NCBI RefSeq assembly: GCF_028767185.1
Contig: NZ_JARACK010000001.1
Location: forward strand, 124,001-188,000
Direction: 5' to 3'
Length of the DNA stretch: 64,000 nt
Source of the DNA: Mangrovimonas aestuarii
GTDB lineage: Bacteria > Bacteroidota > Bacteroidia > Flavobacteriales > Flavobacteriaceae
Shown here: positions 19,778 through 28,673 of the stretch, one piece after another
Numbering within the stretch: the first letter of the stretch is position 1
Layout of the letters: every line of letters starts with the position of its first letter
Program-made: the position numbers and the translations under genes
The notes under the pieces: generated by a model
What the model was told of the DNA's origin: nothing
The model's database searches: none
Seen by the model: the letters and a program-made list of their open reading frames with translations, nothing else

Positions 19778-19989
19778 AAATAATTAACATAATTACTGAC
19801 CTAGTAATTAAAGGTGTTTTGAGCAATTAATATGGTGACAACACCCTTTTAAACAAGCTAAAAAGAACTCAAACTTAGCTCCTCCCTCGACACACTTACA
19901 CACCTGAAATACAATTCAATATATCACCAAAAATCACTATATTGTAGGCGCATTCATCTTAAAATTTATTTAAACTAACCTTTAACCTT

Positions 19990-21495
19990 ATGAATTATTC
20001 AAACAAATTATTCCCAAATGTATTGGCTGCATTTGCATTTGTCATGTTCGCCTGCCAGTCACCAAAAAACACAAAAGTTCTATACCCTGAAAATGAAATC
20101 CCAATTAGCTCCAGTTCTAATGAAGCCATTGCTGAGTTAGTAAAAGGTTTGGAAATTCAAGATCTGGGAAATGAACAAAAGGCACGACCCCATTTTGAAA
20201 AAGCATTGGAATTAGACCCAAATTTTGTAAGTGCTCAAATGTATAGATCCTTCAATAGCTCTTCACCAAAAGATTGGTCTGAAAACAGAGATAAGTTTTT
20301 AGCTATGCGAGACAAGGCCAATGAAGGTGAAACCATTATGATGGACATATTTTCAGCCTATATGGAAAATGACGATTTAAAAGCTGTGGAATTAAGCAAA
20401 CAACTTGTTTCTAAGTATCCAAATTCTGCTCGTGCATACGATCAACTAGCTCAGGCATACAGAACGATAGACGACACAGAAAATGCCCGAGCTAATTGGA
20501 AAAAAGCTATAGAACTCAACCCCAACTTTATTCCTGCAATTTCAACCCTTGGTCGTTCCTATCTTTTTTCCTCACCAAAAGATTATGCAATAGCCCAGAA
20601 AAACATGGAAAAGGTGGTTACTTTGGCTCCCGAAAGCTCAATGGCTCATATAGATTTAGGAGACTGCTATCGCGCACAGGATAATCTCGATAAAGCCTTA
20701 GAGCATTATACTAAAGCAAGTAACCTTGACCCTCAAGATGAAGTAGCATTTGCAAAAATGGGACACGCCAACAGTTTTCTTGGCAATTTTGATGAGGCTC
20801 GTAAAAATTACCAGAATGCAAGAGCTGTTAGTGAATTTGGAGTAGGTTTTTATCACGACGAGGCATGCACCTATCTATACCAAAATGATCATGAAAAGGC
20901 ACTTGCCTTTCTTATGGAGTCGGCAAAAGAAGTAGAAAAAACAAATGCTCCTGAAAGCAACAAAACGATAGCAATACGCAATTGCATTTATCCCAGTGCA
21001 ATGATTGCCATGCACCATGGAAAAACAGATCAGCTAAATGAAATAGTAGAATTAATGAAAATGAATTCTGAGCAAGTTGCTAAAGATGTCGGAGCGAAAG
21101 GGTTTACTTTAAACGAAAAAGCCAGAATGCATTACTTTAATGCCATGGTCTTAGCTTCTCAAGGCAATTTCGAAGAAGCCATTAATGAAGCCGAAATGAT
21201 TCGAGCTATTTTAGAGCCTTCAAATGACCCTAACAAATTAAGAAATTATCATAGGGCGCACACCTTGATTAATTACAAACAGGAAAATTATGACGCTGCT
21301 TTAGAACATGCATCTAAATTAGACCCTGATAACGTATACGATCAATACTGGATGGCCAAAGTCAATGAAATGGTAGGAAACACAGATATAGCTATGGATA
21401 TGTACAAAGAGATAGCAAACCATCGTTTTAACAATGTAGGCTATGCTCTTATACGCAATGAAGTAAATGAAACACTTGCTAATGCAAGTCTTTAG
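19990..21495 (+). CDS. tetratricopeptide repeat lipoprotein
   Basis: This 501-residue protein has a lipobox at Cys22 (VMFAC) and multiple TPR units along its length, for example ARPHFEKALELDPNFVSAQ, ARANWKKAIELNPNFIPAI and ALEHYTKASNLDPQDEVAF. TPRs usually hold protein complexes together; no catalytic domain is present. It is alone, with a terminator after it and a convergent gene beyond. Periplasm-facing membrane attachment is inferred from the lipobox. Confidence 0.88.
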   Translation: MNYSNKLFPNVLAAFAFVMFACQSPKNTKVLYPENEIPISSSSNEAIAELVKGLEIQDLGNEQKARPHFEKALELDPNFVSAQMYRSFNSSSPKDWSENRDKFLAMRDKANEGETIMMDIFSAYMENDDLKAVELSKQLVSKYPNSARAYDQLAQAYRTIDDTENARANWKKAIELNPNFIPAISTLGRSYLFSSPKDYAIAQKNMEKVVTLAPESSMAHIDLGDCYRAQDNLDKALEHYTKASNLDPQDEVAFAKMGHANSFLGNFDEARKNYQNARAVSEFGVGFYHDEACTYLYQNDHEKALAFLMESAKEVEKTNAPESNKTIAIRNCIYPSAMIAMHHGKTDQLNEIVELMKMNSEQVAKDVGAKGFTLNEKARMHYFNAMVLASQGNFEEAINEAEMIRAILEPSNDPNKLRNYHRAHTLINYKQENYDAALEHASKLDPDNVYDQYWMAKVNEMVGNTDIAMDMYKEIANHRFNNVGYALIRNEVNETLANASL

Positions 21496-21522
21496 TTGAT
21501 TTTGTACTCTAGAACCAGTAGC

Positions 21523-21563
21523 AAACAAAAGCGCATCACTTGACAAGTGATGCGCTTTTGTTT
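21523..21563 (+). terminator. bidirectional terminator between convergent genes
   Basis: A 19-bp perfect inverted repeat (21523-21541 with 21545-21563) has core AAGCGCATCACTT and a 3-base GAC loop, with A-rich and T-rich arms. It lies between the converging TPR gene and the 21634 gene and can serve both. Confidence 0.95.
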
Positions 21564-21633
21564 GTATTAATGATTAAATTAATTCAAAATTCTATGAAAA
21601 GCCTTTAACAAAAGAGCTTTTTATCATTCAATT

Positions 21634-22446
21634 CTAATTTTGTGGAATTGCAACAGAAACCTTTCCATTCAAAACATCTCCATTTCTTAAAATGGTATTA
21701 CAAAAAATCAATGTTATAGTTTCTCCATCATTTTCAACAAACAATTCTGTTTCAGGAGTTGATTTATCTCCAATTAATACTTGATTGGTAGACCTCACTA
21801 TCTGTGATTCTGGTGAAGTACCCGCAAACTCGTAATCTACTCCAAAATATTGTCCTGTTATCGGATATACATTACTCAATTCATTAAAACTGATTTCATA
21901 AATATCAGGCCAAGTTCCAAATTCAAAACCAATATTTCCTTCATAACAGCAATTGGGATGTGTTATGTGTACATTGGCATTTTTCCAAGCACCCCCAGAA
22001 ATACTGTAATAATTATTTTGACCATATTCACAAGGAAGATCAGAAGTAGTAAATGACTTCCAATTATCTTTTCTTTTATCCCCGTTTTTTGTATAGCAAG
22101 TATAGTAATAGGTAGTATTAGGCTCTAATGATGTAATATCCGTACTAAAAATCCTTGTACCTGCTTGATATTCTACATTCTCTTCAAGTTCTATTACTTC
22201 ATCATTACTAGAATCGTTTTCATCGCCGGCTCTAAATTTAAACCCTACTTTATAGGTATCTGAACCTTGATAATAATTATTAGAATTATCAATAAATCCA
22301 TTAAGCCTCACAGAATTTTGAGAAATATATCTTGTAAAAGAAATAACCCCAGGAACATCAGAAGGTTCATCTGGATTAAAAATTTCATCATAAATACAAG
22401 AATTCATAAGGAAAACGATAGATAGTAATGCAAATAGCTTTTTCAA
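21634..22446 (-). CDS. lipoprotein with fibronectin type III-like domain
   Basis: From the TTG at 22446 the 270-residue product has a good lipobox (MKKLFALLSIVFLMNSC, Cys17). An in-frame ATG at 22524 would bury this signal peptide and lies upstream of a perfect -7 promoter box at 22475-22482, so the shorter start is preferred. The segment GTRIFSTDITSLEPNTTYYY resembles the FnIII-like turns in Bacteroidota surface lipoproteins. The C-terminus (VSVAIPQN) is short. The role is unknown. Confidence 0.75.
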   Translation of the reverse strand: MKKLFALLSIVFLMNSCIYDEIFNPDEPSDVPGVISFTRYISQNSVRLNGFIDNSNNYYQGSDTYKVGFKFRAGDENDSSNDEVIELEENVEYQAGTRIFSTDITSLEPNTTYYYTCYTKNGDKRKDNWKSFTTSDLPCEYGQNNYYSISGGAWKNANVHITHPNCCYEGNIGFEFGTWPDIYEISFNELSNVYPITGQYFGVDYEFAGTSPESQIVRSTNQVLIGDKSTPETELFVENDGETITLIFCNTILRNGDVLNGKVSVAIPQN

Positions 22447-22474
22447 TTGTATGATTTTTATTGTTAAAAAAAGC

Positions 22475-22482
22475 CAAATATA
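22475..22482 (-). promoter_or_regulatory. -7 box TATATTTG for the 21634-22446 lipoprotein
   Basis: On the minus strand TATATTTG fits the TAnnTTTG consensus and is about 28 bp upstream of the TTG start. No clear -33 TTG was found. It helps decide the start codon. Confidence 0.5.
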
Positions 22483-22622
22483 CCGTATTAAAATAAACTT
22501 TAAACGCTTAAAAAGATGATTCATGATTAGTATTTGAACTTAATATTGGTGATCGTTCCCTCTTAAAGTAGGCTTTGTTTTTTAGAAAAATTACAATCAA
22601 TATGTTACTATTGATACTTCGT

Positions 22623-22630
22623 TATCTTTG
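22623..22630 (+). promoter_or_regulatory. -7 box TATCTTTG for the phosphotransferase gene
   Basis: A perfect TAnnTTTG match ends 7 bp before the ATG at 22638, implying a leaderless or nearly leaderless transcript and arguing against the upstream in-frame ATG at 22575. Confidence 0.5.
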
Positions 22631-22637
22631 CGGCCAT

Positions 22638-23585
22638 ATGAATGAACAGTTTAAATCGGTTATTCTTGAGAAAACAGGAGCTTCTTCCTTAATTGAAAAA
22701 GAAACAATCCAGAATTTGTGGAGCGGATATGGAAAAATCATGCGAGTTGGATTGGAAAACGCCTCTGAAAAAAGCGTGATAGTAAAACACGTTCAGTTAA
22801 CCGTGAATAAAAATCACCCACGCGGATGGAATACCGATATCGGTCACCAAAGAAAGGTGAAATCATATAAAGTAGAAACCACATGGTATGATAGATACAG
22901 TAAAAACAGTACTGCTCGCCTGCCGCAATGTTTAGCGATTGAGACACTTGAAGATGAAGTGCTCATGGTATTGGAAGACTTGGATGAAGCGGGCTATTCT
23001 TTACGTAAGCAAACTCTCGAGTGGGAAGAAATATCTACTTGTTTAAAATGGTTGGCAGAATTCCATGCCAGTTACCTTGGAAAAGTTCCAGATGGACTTT
23101 GGGAAGTGGGGACCTATTGGCATTTGGATACTAGACCTCAGGAATTAGCCATATTGAATGATAAAAGGCTGAAAGAGGCAGCCCGTGCCATTGATGATAA
23201 ACTAAACTCATGTAAGTACAAGACGTTTGTTCATGGAGATGCTAAACTGGCAAACTTTTGTTTTTCCGAAGATGGACAGGTAGCCGGGCTAGATTTTCAG
23301 TACGTGGGTGGCGGATGTGGAATGAAAGACGTGGCATATTTTATAGGAAGTTGTTTGAATGAAAAAGATTGTGAACGTTTAGAGGCCCAAATCCTTGATA
23401 CTTATTTCAAATATTTACAAAGTGAACTCAAGGAAAGAAATGGAGCTCTGGAAACTGAATGGCGATCTTTATATCGAGTAGCTTGGGCAGACTTTCATCG
23501 CTTCATAAAAGGATGGAGCCCTGACCATTGGAAAATTAACAGTTATAGCGAACGTGTAACAGCAGAAGTAATTAATAGTTTGTAG
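22638..23585 (+). CDS. aminoglycoside phosphotransferase/ecdysteroid-kinase-like small-molecule kinase
   Basis: From 22638 the product is 315 residues. The kinase catalytic loop is H199-G-D201-A-K-L-A-N206 and the metal-binding Asp is in LDFQY (Asp219). These are the Brenner and DFG-equivalent motifs of the APH/choline-kinase/EcKinase group. A Lys in VIVKHVQ is the likely ATP-contacting residue. It probably phosphorylates a hydroxylated small molecule; the substrate is unknown and resistance should not be assumed. The earlier ATG at 22575 would place the promoter box inside the gene. Confidence 0.85.
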   Translation: MNEQFKSVILEKTGASSLIEKETIQNLWSGYGKIMRVGLENASEKSVIVKHVQLTVNKNHPRGWNTDIGHQRKVKSYKVETTWYDRYSKNSTARLPQCLAIETLEDEVLMVLEDLDEAGYSLRKQTLEWEEISTCLKWLAEFHASYLGKVPDGLWEVGTYWHLDTRPQELAILNDKRLKEAARAIDDKLNSCKYKTFVHGDAKLANFCFSEDGQVAGLDFQYVGGGCGMKDVAYFIGSCLNEKDCERLEAQILDTYFKYLQSELKERNGALETEWRSLYRVAWADFHRFIKGWSPDHWKINSYSERVTAEVINSL

Positions 23586-23651
23586 AAAATTCTCCTCTTT
23601 TTTATGGTTTCTGAAAGATTACTATTAAAACCAAAAACATATTATGTCTAA

Positions 23652-23722
23652 TAAGGGTTCTGTCGCGTTTGTAGCATTATGATCTAAAAAATCAAAACAT
23701 CCTAGATGCGACAGAACCCTTA
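23652..23722 (+). repeat. MITE-like repeat, internally deleted copy with perfect ends (copy A)
   Basis: This 71-bp element has 15-bp perfect terminal inverted repeats, TAAGGGTTCTGTCGC and GCGACAGAACCCTTA. The left inner part (GTTTGTAGCATTATGATCTAAAA) matches the longer copies; the middle is deleted. It lies between two convergent genes, 2 bp from one stop codon, and the ends could fold into a terminator-like hairpin. Confidence 0.8.
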
Positions 23723-23724
23723 AT

Positions 23725-24474
23725 TTATTTTTTAGGAGAATAATATAAATCTGGTTTCATCCAACCTGTAAACTCTTCAAATCGTTCTGTTGAATTCATG
23801 AGCTTTCCAAAAACCGCTTTAGCATCTTCACCTAGAAGTTCATTATTGGCCTTACCACGGTTTGCAGCATCTACTGGATCTACATATGAAACAGCAACCA
23901 TGTAATAGTCTTCACCAGCTCCAAAATCGCTGTGATAAACCCTGTAATATACCTTAGAGCCTTTATCTGAAAACATTTTTTTTACGCCCTTTATGGCCTC
24001 TTTTACCTTACCGTGATTTGAAGGGGTATGGTACATCATATAGAATTTTCTATAGTTTTCTCCTTCCACAACTGGTGAAACTCCATCAGGCATATAACTC
24101 AGCTCTTCATCTAGTACAATAACATACCCAGAATGTCTGTCATAGCATTCATCAAATTTGCTGAATAACTTTCCAAATTTGTCTCCCATTTTTTCAGCCA
24201 TACCAGCAAAGGCATTTTTATCTAATTCAGCAAAATTTTCCATAGGACTCACATACATCATTCTATAATCTGAGGTCGCAACAGTAATCCAACTGACTTC
24301 TGGTTGGTGCTCATTACAGGCATCATGAAAAGCTTTGGCTGTTTCAATGTATGTATCGTACATTGAAGGTTTAACATAGTCTACATGCACTAAATATTTT
24401 TGTTGTGCATGAATAGAAAAACATACTAGGCTTAAAATAGCCAAGCTTACTAAATTCATTCTAAATTTTTTCAT
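23725..24474 (-). CDS. exported protein of unknown function (possible ferredoxin-like fold)
   Basis: This 249-residue protein has a signal peptide (LVSLAILSLVCFSIHAQ). The mature part has two similar halves: YLVHVDYVKPSMYDTYIETAK with later YRKFYMMYHTPSNHGKVKEAI suggests two dimeric alpha-beta-barrel-like modules. No catalytic motif is recognised. Flanked on its 3' side by repeat copy A and on its 5' side by a 445-bp gap containing copy B. Confidence 0.75.
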   Translation of the reverse strand: MKKFRMNLVSLAILSLVCFSIHAQQKYLVHVDYVKPSMYDTYIETAKAFHDACNEHQPEVSWITVATSDYRMMYVSPMENFAELDKNAFAGMAEKMGDKFGKLFSKFDECYDRHSGYVIVLDEELSYMPDGVSPVVEGENYRKFYMMYHTPSNHGKVKEAIKGVKKMFSDKGSKVYYRVYHSDFGAGEDYYMVAVSYVDPVDAANRGKANNELLGEDAKAVFGKLMNSTERFEEFTGWMKPDLYYSPKK

Positions 24475-24650
24475 TGTAAAAGTTTTTGGTTAATAGAAAT
24501 TAACCATAACAACTAGAGGTATAGGAAAGAAAAGAGCTAAACTAATTTTATTAATGTGTCTTAAACAGTATTAAATATACTAATTATTCGTACATCGACC
24601 ACTAATTTTAAGCATTAGTTCTCTTGATTCTGAAGAATCTACAAAAATAA

Positions 24651-24814
24651 GGTTCTGTCGAGTAATAGAGTTTTCATCTAAAAATTTATAGCTAACCTGC
24701 CCTAATGCTGCCAAACTACAAAATGACTCATATACAGATAAACACACGCTGTCCATCTGCCCCTTATTGATAACTATAACTTTGATTATTTTACTAACTT
24801 AGATGTTATAATCC
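24651..24814 (+). repeat. MITE-like repeat, full-length degenerate copy (copy B)
   Basis: The 164-bp copy begins GGTTCTGTCG and ends GATGTTATAATCC (decayed right end). The inner landmarks GCTAACCTGCCC, ATGCTGCCAAACTAC and GTCCATCTG are conserved. It contains TAACTTTG at 24777-24784, a perfect Bacteroidota -7 box, 135 bp upstream of glpD. The rest of the 24475-24919 gap shows nothing else recognisable. Confidence 0.8.
24777..24784 (+). promoter_or_regulatory. candidate -7 box TAACTTTG inside repeat copy B
   Basis: It matches TAnnTTTG and points towards glpD, but the nearest TTG is only 7 bp upstream rather than about 20. Weak promoter evidence. Confidence 0.3.
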
Positions 24815-24919
24815 TCCCAATTAACAAGGCAAAAGATACCTAACGATATCCTCCGTTTTCAACAGGCGGATTAACAACAGATAGACCTCGATGGATGAAA
24901 GAGCAATTAAACTTGATAC

Positions 24920-26461
24920 ATGACAAATAATATAGAAAACACAAATTGGGATATCTTAATTATTGGTGGAGGCTCTACCGGGATGGGTGCTGCTATTGAC
25001 TCTGCTTCAAGAGGCTACAAAACACTTTTAGTAGAAAAAGAAGATTATGGAAAAGGAACTTCTAGCAAAAGCACCAAGTTAATACATGGTGGCGTTAGAT
25101 ACCTACAACAAGGAAATGTATCTCTAGTTTTAGAAGCCTTAAAAGAACGTGCTTTACTTAAAAACAATGCGCCACATATTGTTCACGATTTAAAATTTGT
25201 AGTTCCAACTTACGATTGGTGGGAAAGTCCTTTTTACGGGATTGGTTTGAAAATGTACGATTGGTTAGCTGGTAAGGAAGGTTTTGGTGATTCTAAATTA
25301 CTTTCTAAAAAAGAAACGGTTCGTTTATTACCAACTATAACTCAAAAAGGTTTACGTGGTGGGGTTATTTATCACGATGGACAGTTTGATGACACCCGTT
25401 TATTAATAAATATGATGCAAACGGCAAAAGAGCAAGGAGCAGCTATTTTAAATTACCATGAGTTTATAAACTTTACTAAAACAAAAGACGGAATTATTGA
25501 TGGTGGAGAAATTTATGACACTATAAATAACAAACGGTTTACCGTTAAAGCCAAAGCAATAGTTAATGCTACAGGTGTGTTTTCAGATACTATTAGAAAT
25601 ATGGACGACAGCACCGTTTCCAAAATAATAACCGGAAGCCAGGGGGTACATATTGTATTGGATAAAAGTTTTTTACCCGGTGATACCGCCATTATGATTC
25701 CTGAAACAAATGATGGACGTGTGTTATTTGCTGTGCCATGGCATGATAAAATTATAATAGGAACTACAGATACTCTGGTAAAGGAATATTCATACGAACC
25801 AATACCCCAAAAAGAAGAAATTGATTTTTTACTAAAACATACAGCTAAATATTTAACCAAAAACCCTACTAGAGATGATGTTAAAAGTGTTTTTGTAGGT
25901 TTACGTCCTTTGATAAAAAATGGAAATGTAGTACATACAAAATCAATTTCTAGAGAACATGCTATAGAGGTTAGTTATAATGGTTTGGTAACTATTGCAG
26001 GAGGAAAGTGGACAACGTATCGTAAAATGGCCAAAGACACCATAGATAAAGCTGCAATGATTGCTAAATTACCCCTGGTAAAATCACATACCGAGTATTT
26101 AAACATACATGGTCATAAAACCAATATAAAACCAAATGATTTTTTAGGTGTTTATGGAACAGATGCCGATTTGATTTTAGACTTAGTTGAAAAAAGACCT
26201 GAACTAAAAGAAAAAATACATCCGGAATATCAAATCATTAAGGGACAAGTAGTTTGGGCTATTAAAAATGAAGATGCAAAAACAATTGAAGATTTTTTAG
26301 CCAGACGCACACGACTTTTGTTTTTAGATGCAAAAGCCAGTTTACAATCTGCAACTATTGTTGCCGAAATTTTTAAGCAAGAATTAAATCTTAGTGATGA
26401 ATGGAAACAGGAAGAAATTCTTCGTTTTACAAAACTCGCTAATCAATATTTATTAAGCTAA
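24920..26461 (+). CDS. glpD: aerobic glycerol-3-phosphate dehydrogenase (FAD-dependent)
   Basis: This 513-residue flavoprotein has the FAD-binding Rossmann motif ILIIGGGSTGMGAA (G16-x-G-x-x-G21). It also has the GlpD signature SSKSTKLIHGGVRYLQQG, plus GGVIYHDGQFDDTRL and a C-terminal GlpD_C-like helical region. It oxidises glycerol-3-phosphate to dihydroxyacetone phosphate and passes electrons to quinone at the inner membrane. No glpK or glpF lies beside it. Repeat copies B and C flank it; C starts 5 bp after its stop. Confidence 0.93.
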   Translation: MTNNIENTNWDILIIGGGSTGMGAAIDSASRGYKTLLVEKEDYGKGTSSKSTKLIHGGVRYLQQGNVSLVLEALKERALLKNNAPHIVHDLKFVVPTYDWWESPFYGIGLKMYDWLAGKEGFGDSKLLSKKETVRLLPTITQKGLRGGVIYHDGQFDDTRLLINMMQTAKEQGAAILNYHEFINFTKTKDGIIDGGEIYDTINNKRFTVKAKAIVNATGVFSDTIRNMDDSTVSKIITGSQGVHIVLDKSFLPGDTAIMIPETNDGRVLFAVPWHDKIIIGTTDTLVKEYSYEPIPQKEEIDFLLKHTAKYLTKNPTRDDVKSVFVGLRPLIKNGNVVHTKSISREHAIEVSYNGLVTIAGGKWTTYRKMAKDTIDKAAMIAKLPLVKSHTEYLNIHGHKTNIKPNDFLGVYGTDADLILDLVEKRPELKEKIHPEYQIIKGQVVWAIKNEDAKTIEDFLARRTRLLFLDAKASLQSATIVAEIFKQELNLSDEWKQEEILRFTKLANQYLLS

Positions 26462-26466
26462 CTAGA

Positions 26467-26612
26467 GGTTTTGTCCCTTTGTTGCGTTTGTAGAATTATA
26501 ATCTAAAATTTCATAGCTAACCTGCCCTTATGCTGCCATAACTATAATCAGATAAACATTTACTGTCTATCTATACCCACTTAATAAATACAACTTTGTA
26601 TTTTAAATTAAA
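26467..26612 (+). repeat. MITE-like repeat, copy C with decayed right end
   Basis: It begins GGTTTTGTC, carries an approximately 8-bp insertion, then GCGTTTGTAGAATTATAATC and the inner blocks GCTAACCTGCCC and TATGCTGCC. The right terminal repeat is lost and merges into the start region of the nitroreductase gene. It begins 5 bp after the glpD stop. Confidence 0.75.
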
Positions 26613-26615
26613 TTT

Positions 26616-27353
26616 ATGAATGACATGGAAAAAACAGTTTCGGAAGCTATTGCTTATAGAAGATCCACAAGAATATATAAAGACGAGTCAATAGATTCTG
26701 AAAAAGTAAAGCAATGCTTGGTAAATGCTTCATTGGCTCCAACTAGTAGTAATCTTCAACTTTGGGAGTTTTATCACATTACCAATAAAGAAACTTTAAG
26801 CAAAATGTCAGAGGCATGTTTAAACCAGAGCGCTGCAAAGACTGCACAACAAATAGTTGTGGTAGTTGCTCGTAAAGATCTTTGGCGAAAACGAGCAAAG
26901 GCTAACATAGAGTTTTTGAAAAAAGTTTATGATAAAGAAAATCTTAGTGAACGTGATTTGAAACGAAAAAAAATGGCTATGAATTACTACAGCAAATTGA
27001 TACCAACTATTTACATAGATTTTTTAGGCATATTAGGTTTAATCAAATATTTTATTTTTCAAATCATTGGGGTGTTTAAGCCTATATATAGACAAACCCG
27101 ATTAAGTGATATGCGAATTGTGGCTCATAAAAGTGCTGCATTAGCCGCTGAAAACTTTATGATAAGCATGGCTGCTATAGGCTATGACACATGTCCAATG
27201 GAAGGCAGTGATACGTTAAGAGTAAAAAGAATTTTAAAACTACCTTCAAGCGCTGAAGTCACAATGGTAATTGGATGTGGAATAAGAGACAGCAAAGGTA
27301 TATACGGACCTAGGTTTAGGGTTCCTTTTGATGAAATATATTCCAAAATTTAA
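26616..27353 (+). CDS. nitroreductase family protein
   Basis: This 245-residue protein has the FMN-binding opening AIAYRRSTRIYKDE, the loop SLAPTSSNLQLWEFY and the C-terminal GYDTCPMEG, all usual for nitroreductases. A central insertion with a hydrophobic stretch (IYIDFLGILGLIKYFIFQIIG, positions about 133-155) is longer than in typical family members and may contact the membrane. Start codons at 26616 or 26625 are equally plausible. Its upstream region is made of repeat copy C. Confidence 0.88.
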   Translation: MNDMEKTVSEAIAYRRSTRIYKDESIDSEKVKQCLVNASLAPTSSNLQLWEFYHITNKETLSKMSEACLNQSAAKTAQQIVVVVARKDLWRKRAKANIEFLKKVYDKENLSERDLKRKKMAMNYYSKLIPTIYIDFLGILGLIKYFIFQIIGVFKPIYRQTRLSDMRIVAHKSAALAAENFMISMAAIGYDTCPMEGSDTLRVKRILKLPSSAEVTMVIGCGIRDSKGIYGPRFRVPFDEIYSKI

Positions 27354-27390
27354 TTCAGTATAATCTGAGAAAAAAACAATTTTCCAACAT

Positions 27391-27555
27391 GATTCTGTCA
27401 CGTTCGTAGAATTATTATTTAAAATTCACAGCTAGCCTATCCTTGGGCTATCAAACCACAAAACAACTCATATCCAAGACATTAAACATAGCCCACCTAT
27501 TTCATATTAACCAAAACAGCTATGTTTTTTTCACTAAATTAGATAAGACAGAACC
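27391..27555 (+). repeat. MITE-like repeat, full-length degenerate copy (copy D)
   Basis: 165 bp from GATTCTGTCACG to TTAGATAAGACAGAACC, with TTCGTAGAATTATTATTTAAAA and CACAGCTAGCCT in between. Same orientation as the other copies. It lies 37 bp after the nitroreductase stop. Confidence 0.75.
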
Positions 27556-27606
27556 TTTGTATAAGCATAGTGCTGGAGAAAGCGATAAAATCTAGAATAT
27601 ACATTA

Positions 27607-28569
27607 ATGAAAGCATTGACATTTTCAAAATTTGGAACACCAGATGTGCTCGAATACATAGATATTCCAACACCCTCAATTAAAGAAGGAGAAGTGCTTT
27701 TGAAAAATAAGGCTATTGGATTAAACTATGCAGATATTTATAGAAGAAAGGGAAATTATCATCTAAAAGGAGAACCTCCATATATTGCAGGTTATGAAGG
27801 AGCCGGTGAGGTTACAGAATCGAAATCCAAGGTCTATAAAATTGGAGATAGAATTGCCTATACAGATGTTCCTTTTGCTAATGGTGAGTATATCGTTGTT
27901 CCAGAAGCTTATGCTATTCCTATTCCAGGACAATTTGATTTCGTGTTAGCAGCATCAGTACTATTGCAAGGACTAACAGCTCACTACCTTTCAAATGACA
28001 GCTATCAAGTCAAAGAAAATGATATTGTATTAGTTCATGCGGCTTCTGGTGGGGTTGGACAAATACTAACTCAACTATGTAAATCAAAAGGTGCTACTGT
28101 AATTGGGCTAACAAGAAGTCAGGATAAAATTGATACTATTTTGAGCTGCAACGCTGATTTTGCTGCTCAGCTTGATAACAACTGGAAGCAAAAGGTATTT
28201 GATTTCACAAAAGGGAAAGGAGTAGATGTGGTCTTTGATAGTGTGGGAACTACCTTGATAGACAGTTTTGAAGTAACCCAAGACTGTGGACACGTTGTTT
28301 TTTATGGAATGAGTGGAGGCGACCCTGATCCAGTTGACCCCAGAATGTTAATGGATACGAGTAAGACTCTGACAGGAGGCGACCTATGGAGTTATTTAAC
28401 AAGTGAAGAAGAAAGGAAAAGAAGATCTGAAATTCTGTTTAAACTTATTTTGGATGGTGTTATTAAAATTAAGACTCCTATCCAGTTCAAACTTTCGGAA
28501 GGAAAAAAAGCACATAAATATCTGGAAAGTGGCAAAAGCTCTAGTAAAATAGTCTTAATCCCTGATTAA
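27607..28569 (+). CDS. quinone oxidoreductase (zeta-crystallin-like, MDR superfamily)
   Basis: This 320-residue protein has the NADPH-binding motif HAASGGVGQILTQL and the MDR N-terminal GroES-like domain (GLNYADIYRRKGNY, GYEGAGEV). The structural zinc Cys residues of alcohol dehydrogenases are absent, which fits the Qor group. It reduces quinones or enones with NADPH. It stands alone between repeat copy D and a weak repeat-like end at 28601. Confidence 0.92.
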   Translation: MKALTFSKFGTPDVLEYIDIPTPSIKEGEVLLKNKAIGLNYADIYRRKGNYHLKGEPPYIAGYEGAGEVTESKSKVYKIGDRIAYTDVPFANGEYIVVPEAYAIPIPGQFDFVLAASVLLQGLTAHYLSNDSYQVKENDIVLVHAASGGVGQILTQLCKSKGATVIGLTRSQDKIDTILSCNADFAAQLDNNWKQKVFDFTKGKGVDVVFDSVGTTLIDSFEVTQDCGHVVFYGMSGGDPDPVDPRMLMDTSKTLTGGDLWSYLTSEEERKRRSEILFKLILDGVIKIKTPIQFKLSEGKKAHKYLESGKSSSKIVLIPD

Positions 28570-28673
28570 AATTAAAAATATCAATGTTATTTTTATTGAG
28601 TTAGATCCACAGAATCATATTTGGCTTGTGTAAACAATCTCACTTAATACACATTATGACCAAAAAATAAGTA

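Noticed and set aside
22638-23585. Aminoglycoside resistance gene.
   Set aside because: The catalytic motifs are shared by many small-molecule kinases and no resistance-specific feature is seen.
28601-28616. Possible further repeat right end (TTAGATCCACAGAATC).
   Set aside because: Only the terminal 16 bases resemble the family, with several mismatches and no recognisable inner sequence or left end nearby, so it is not counted as a copy.
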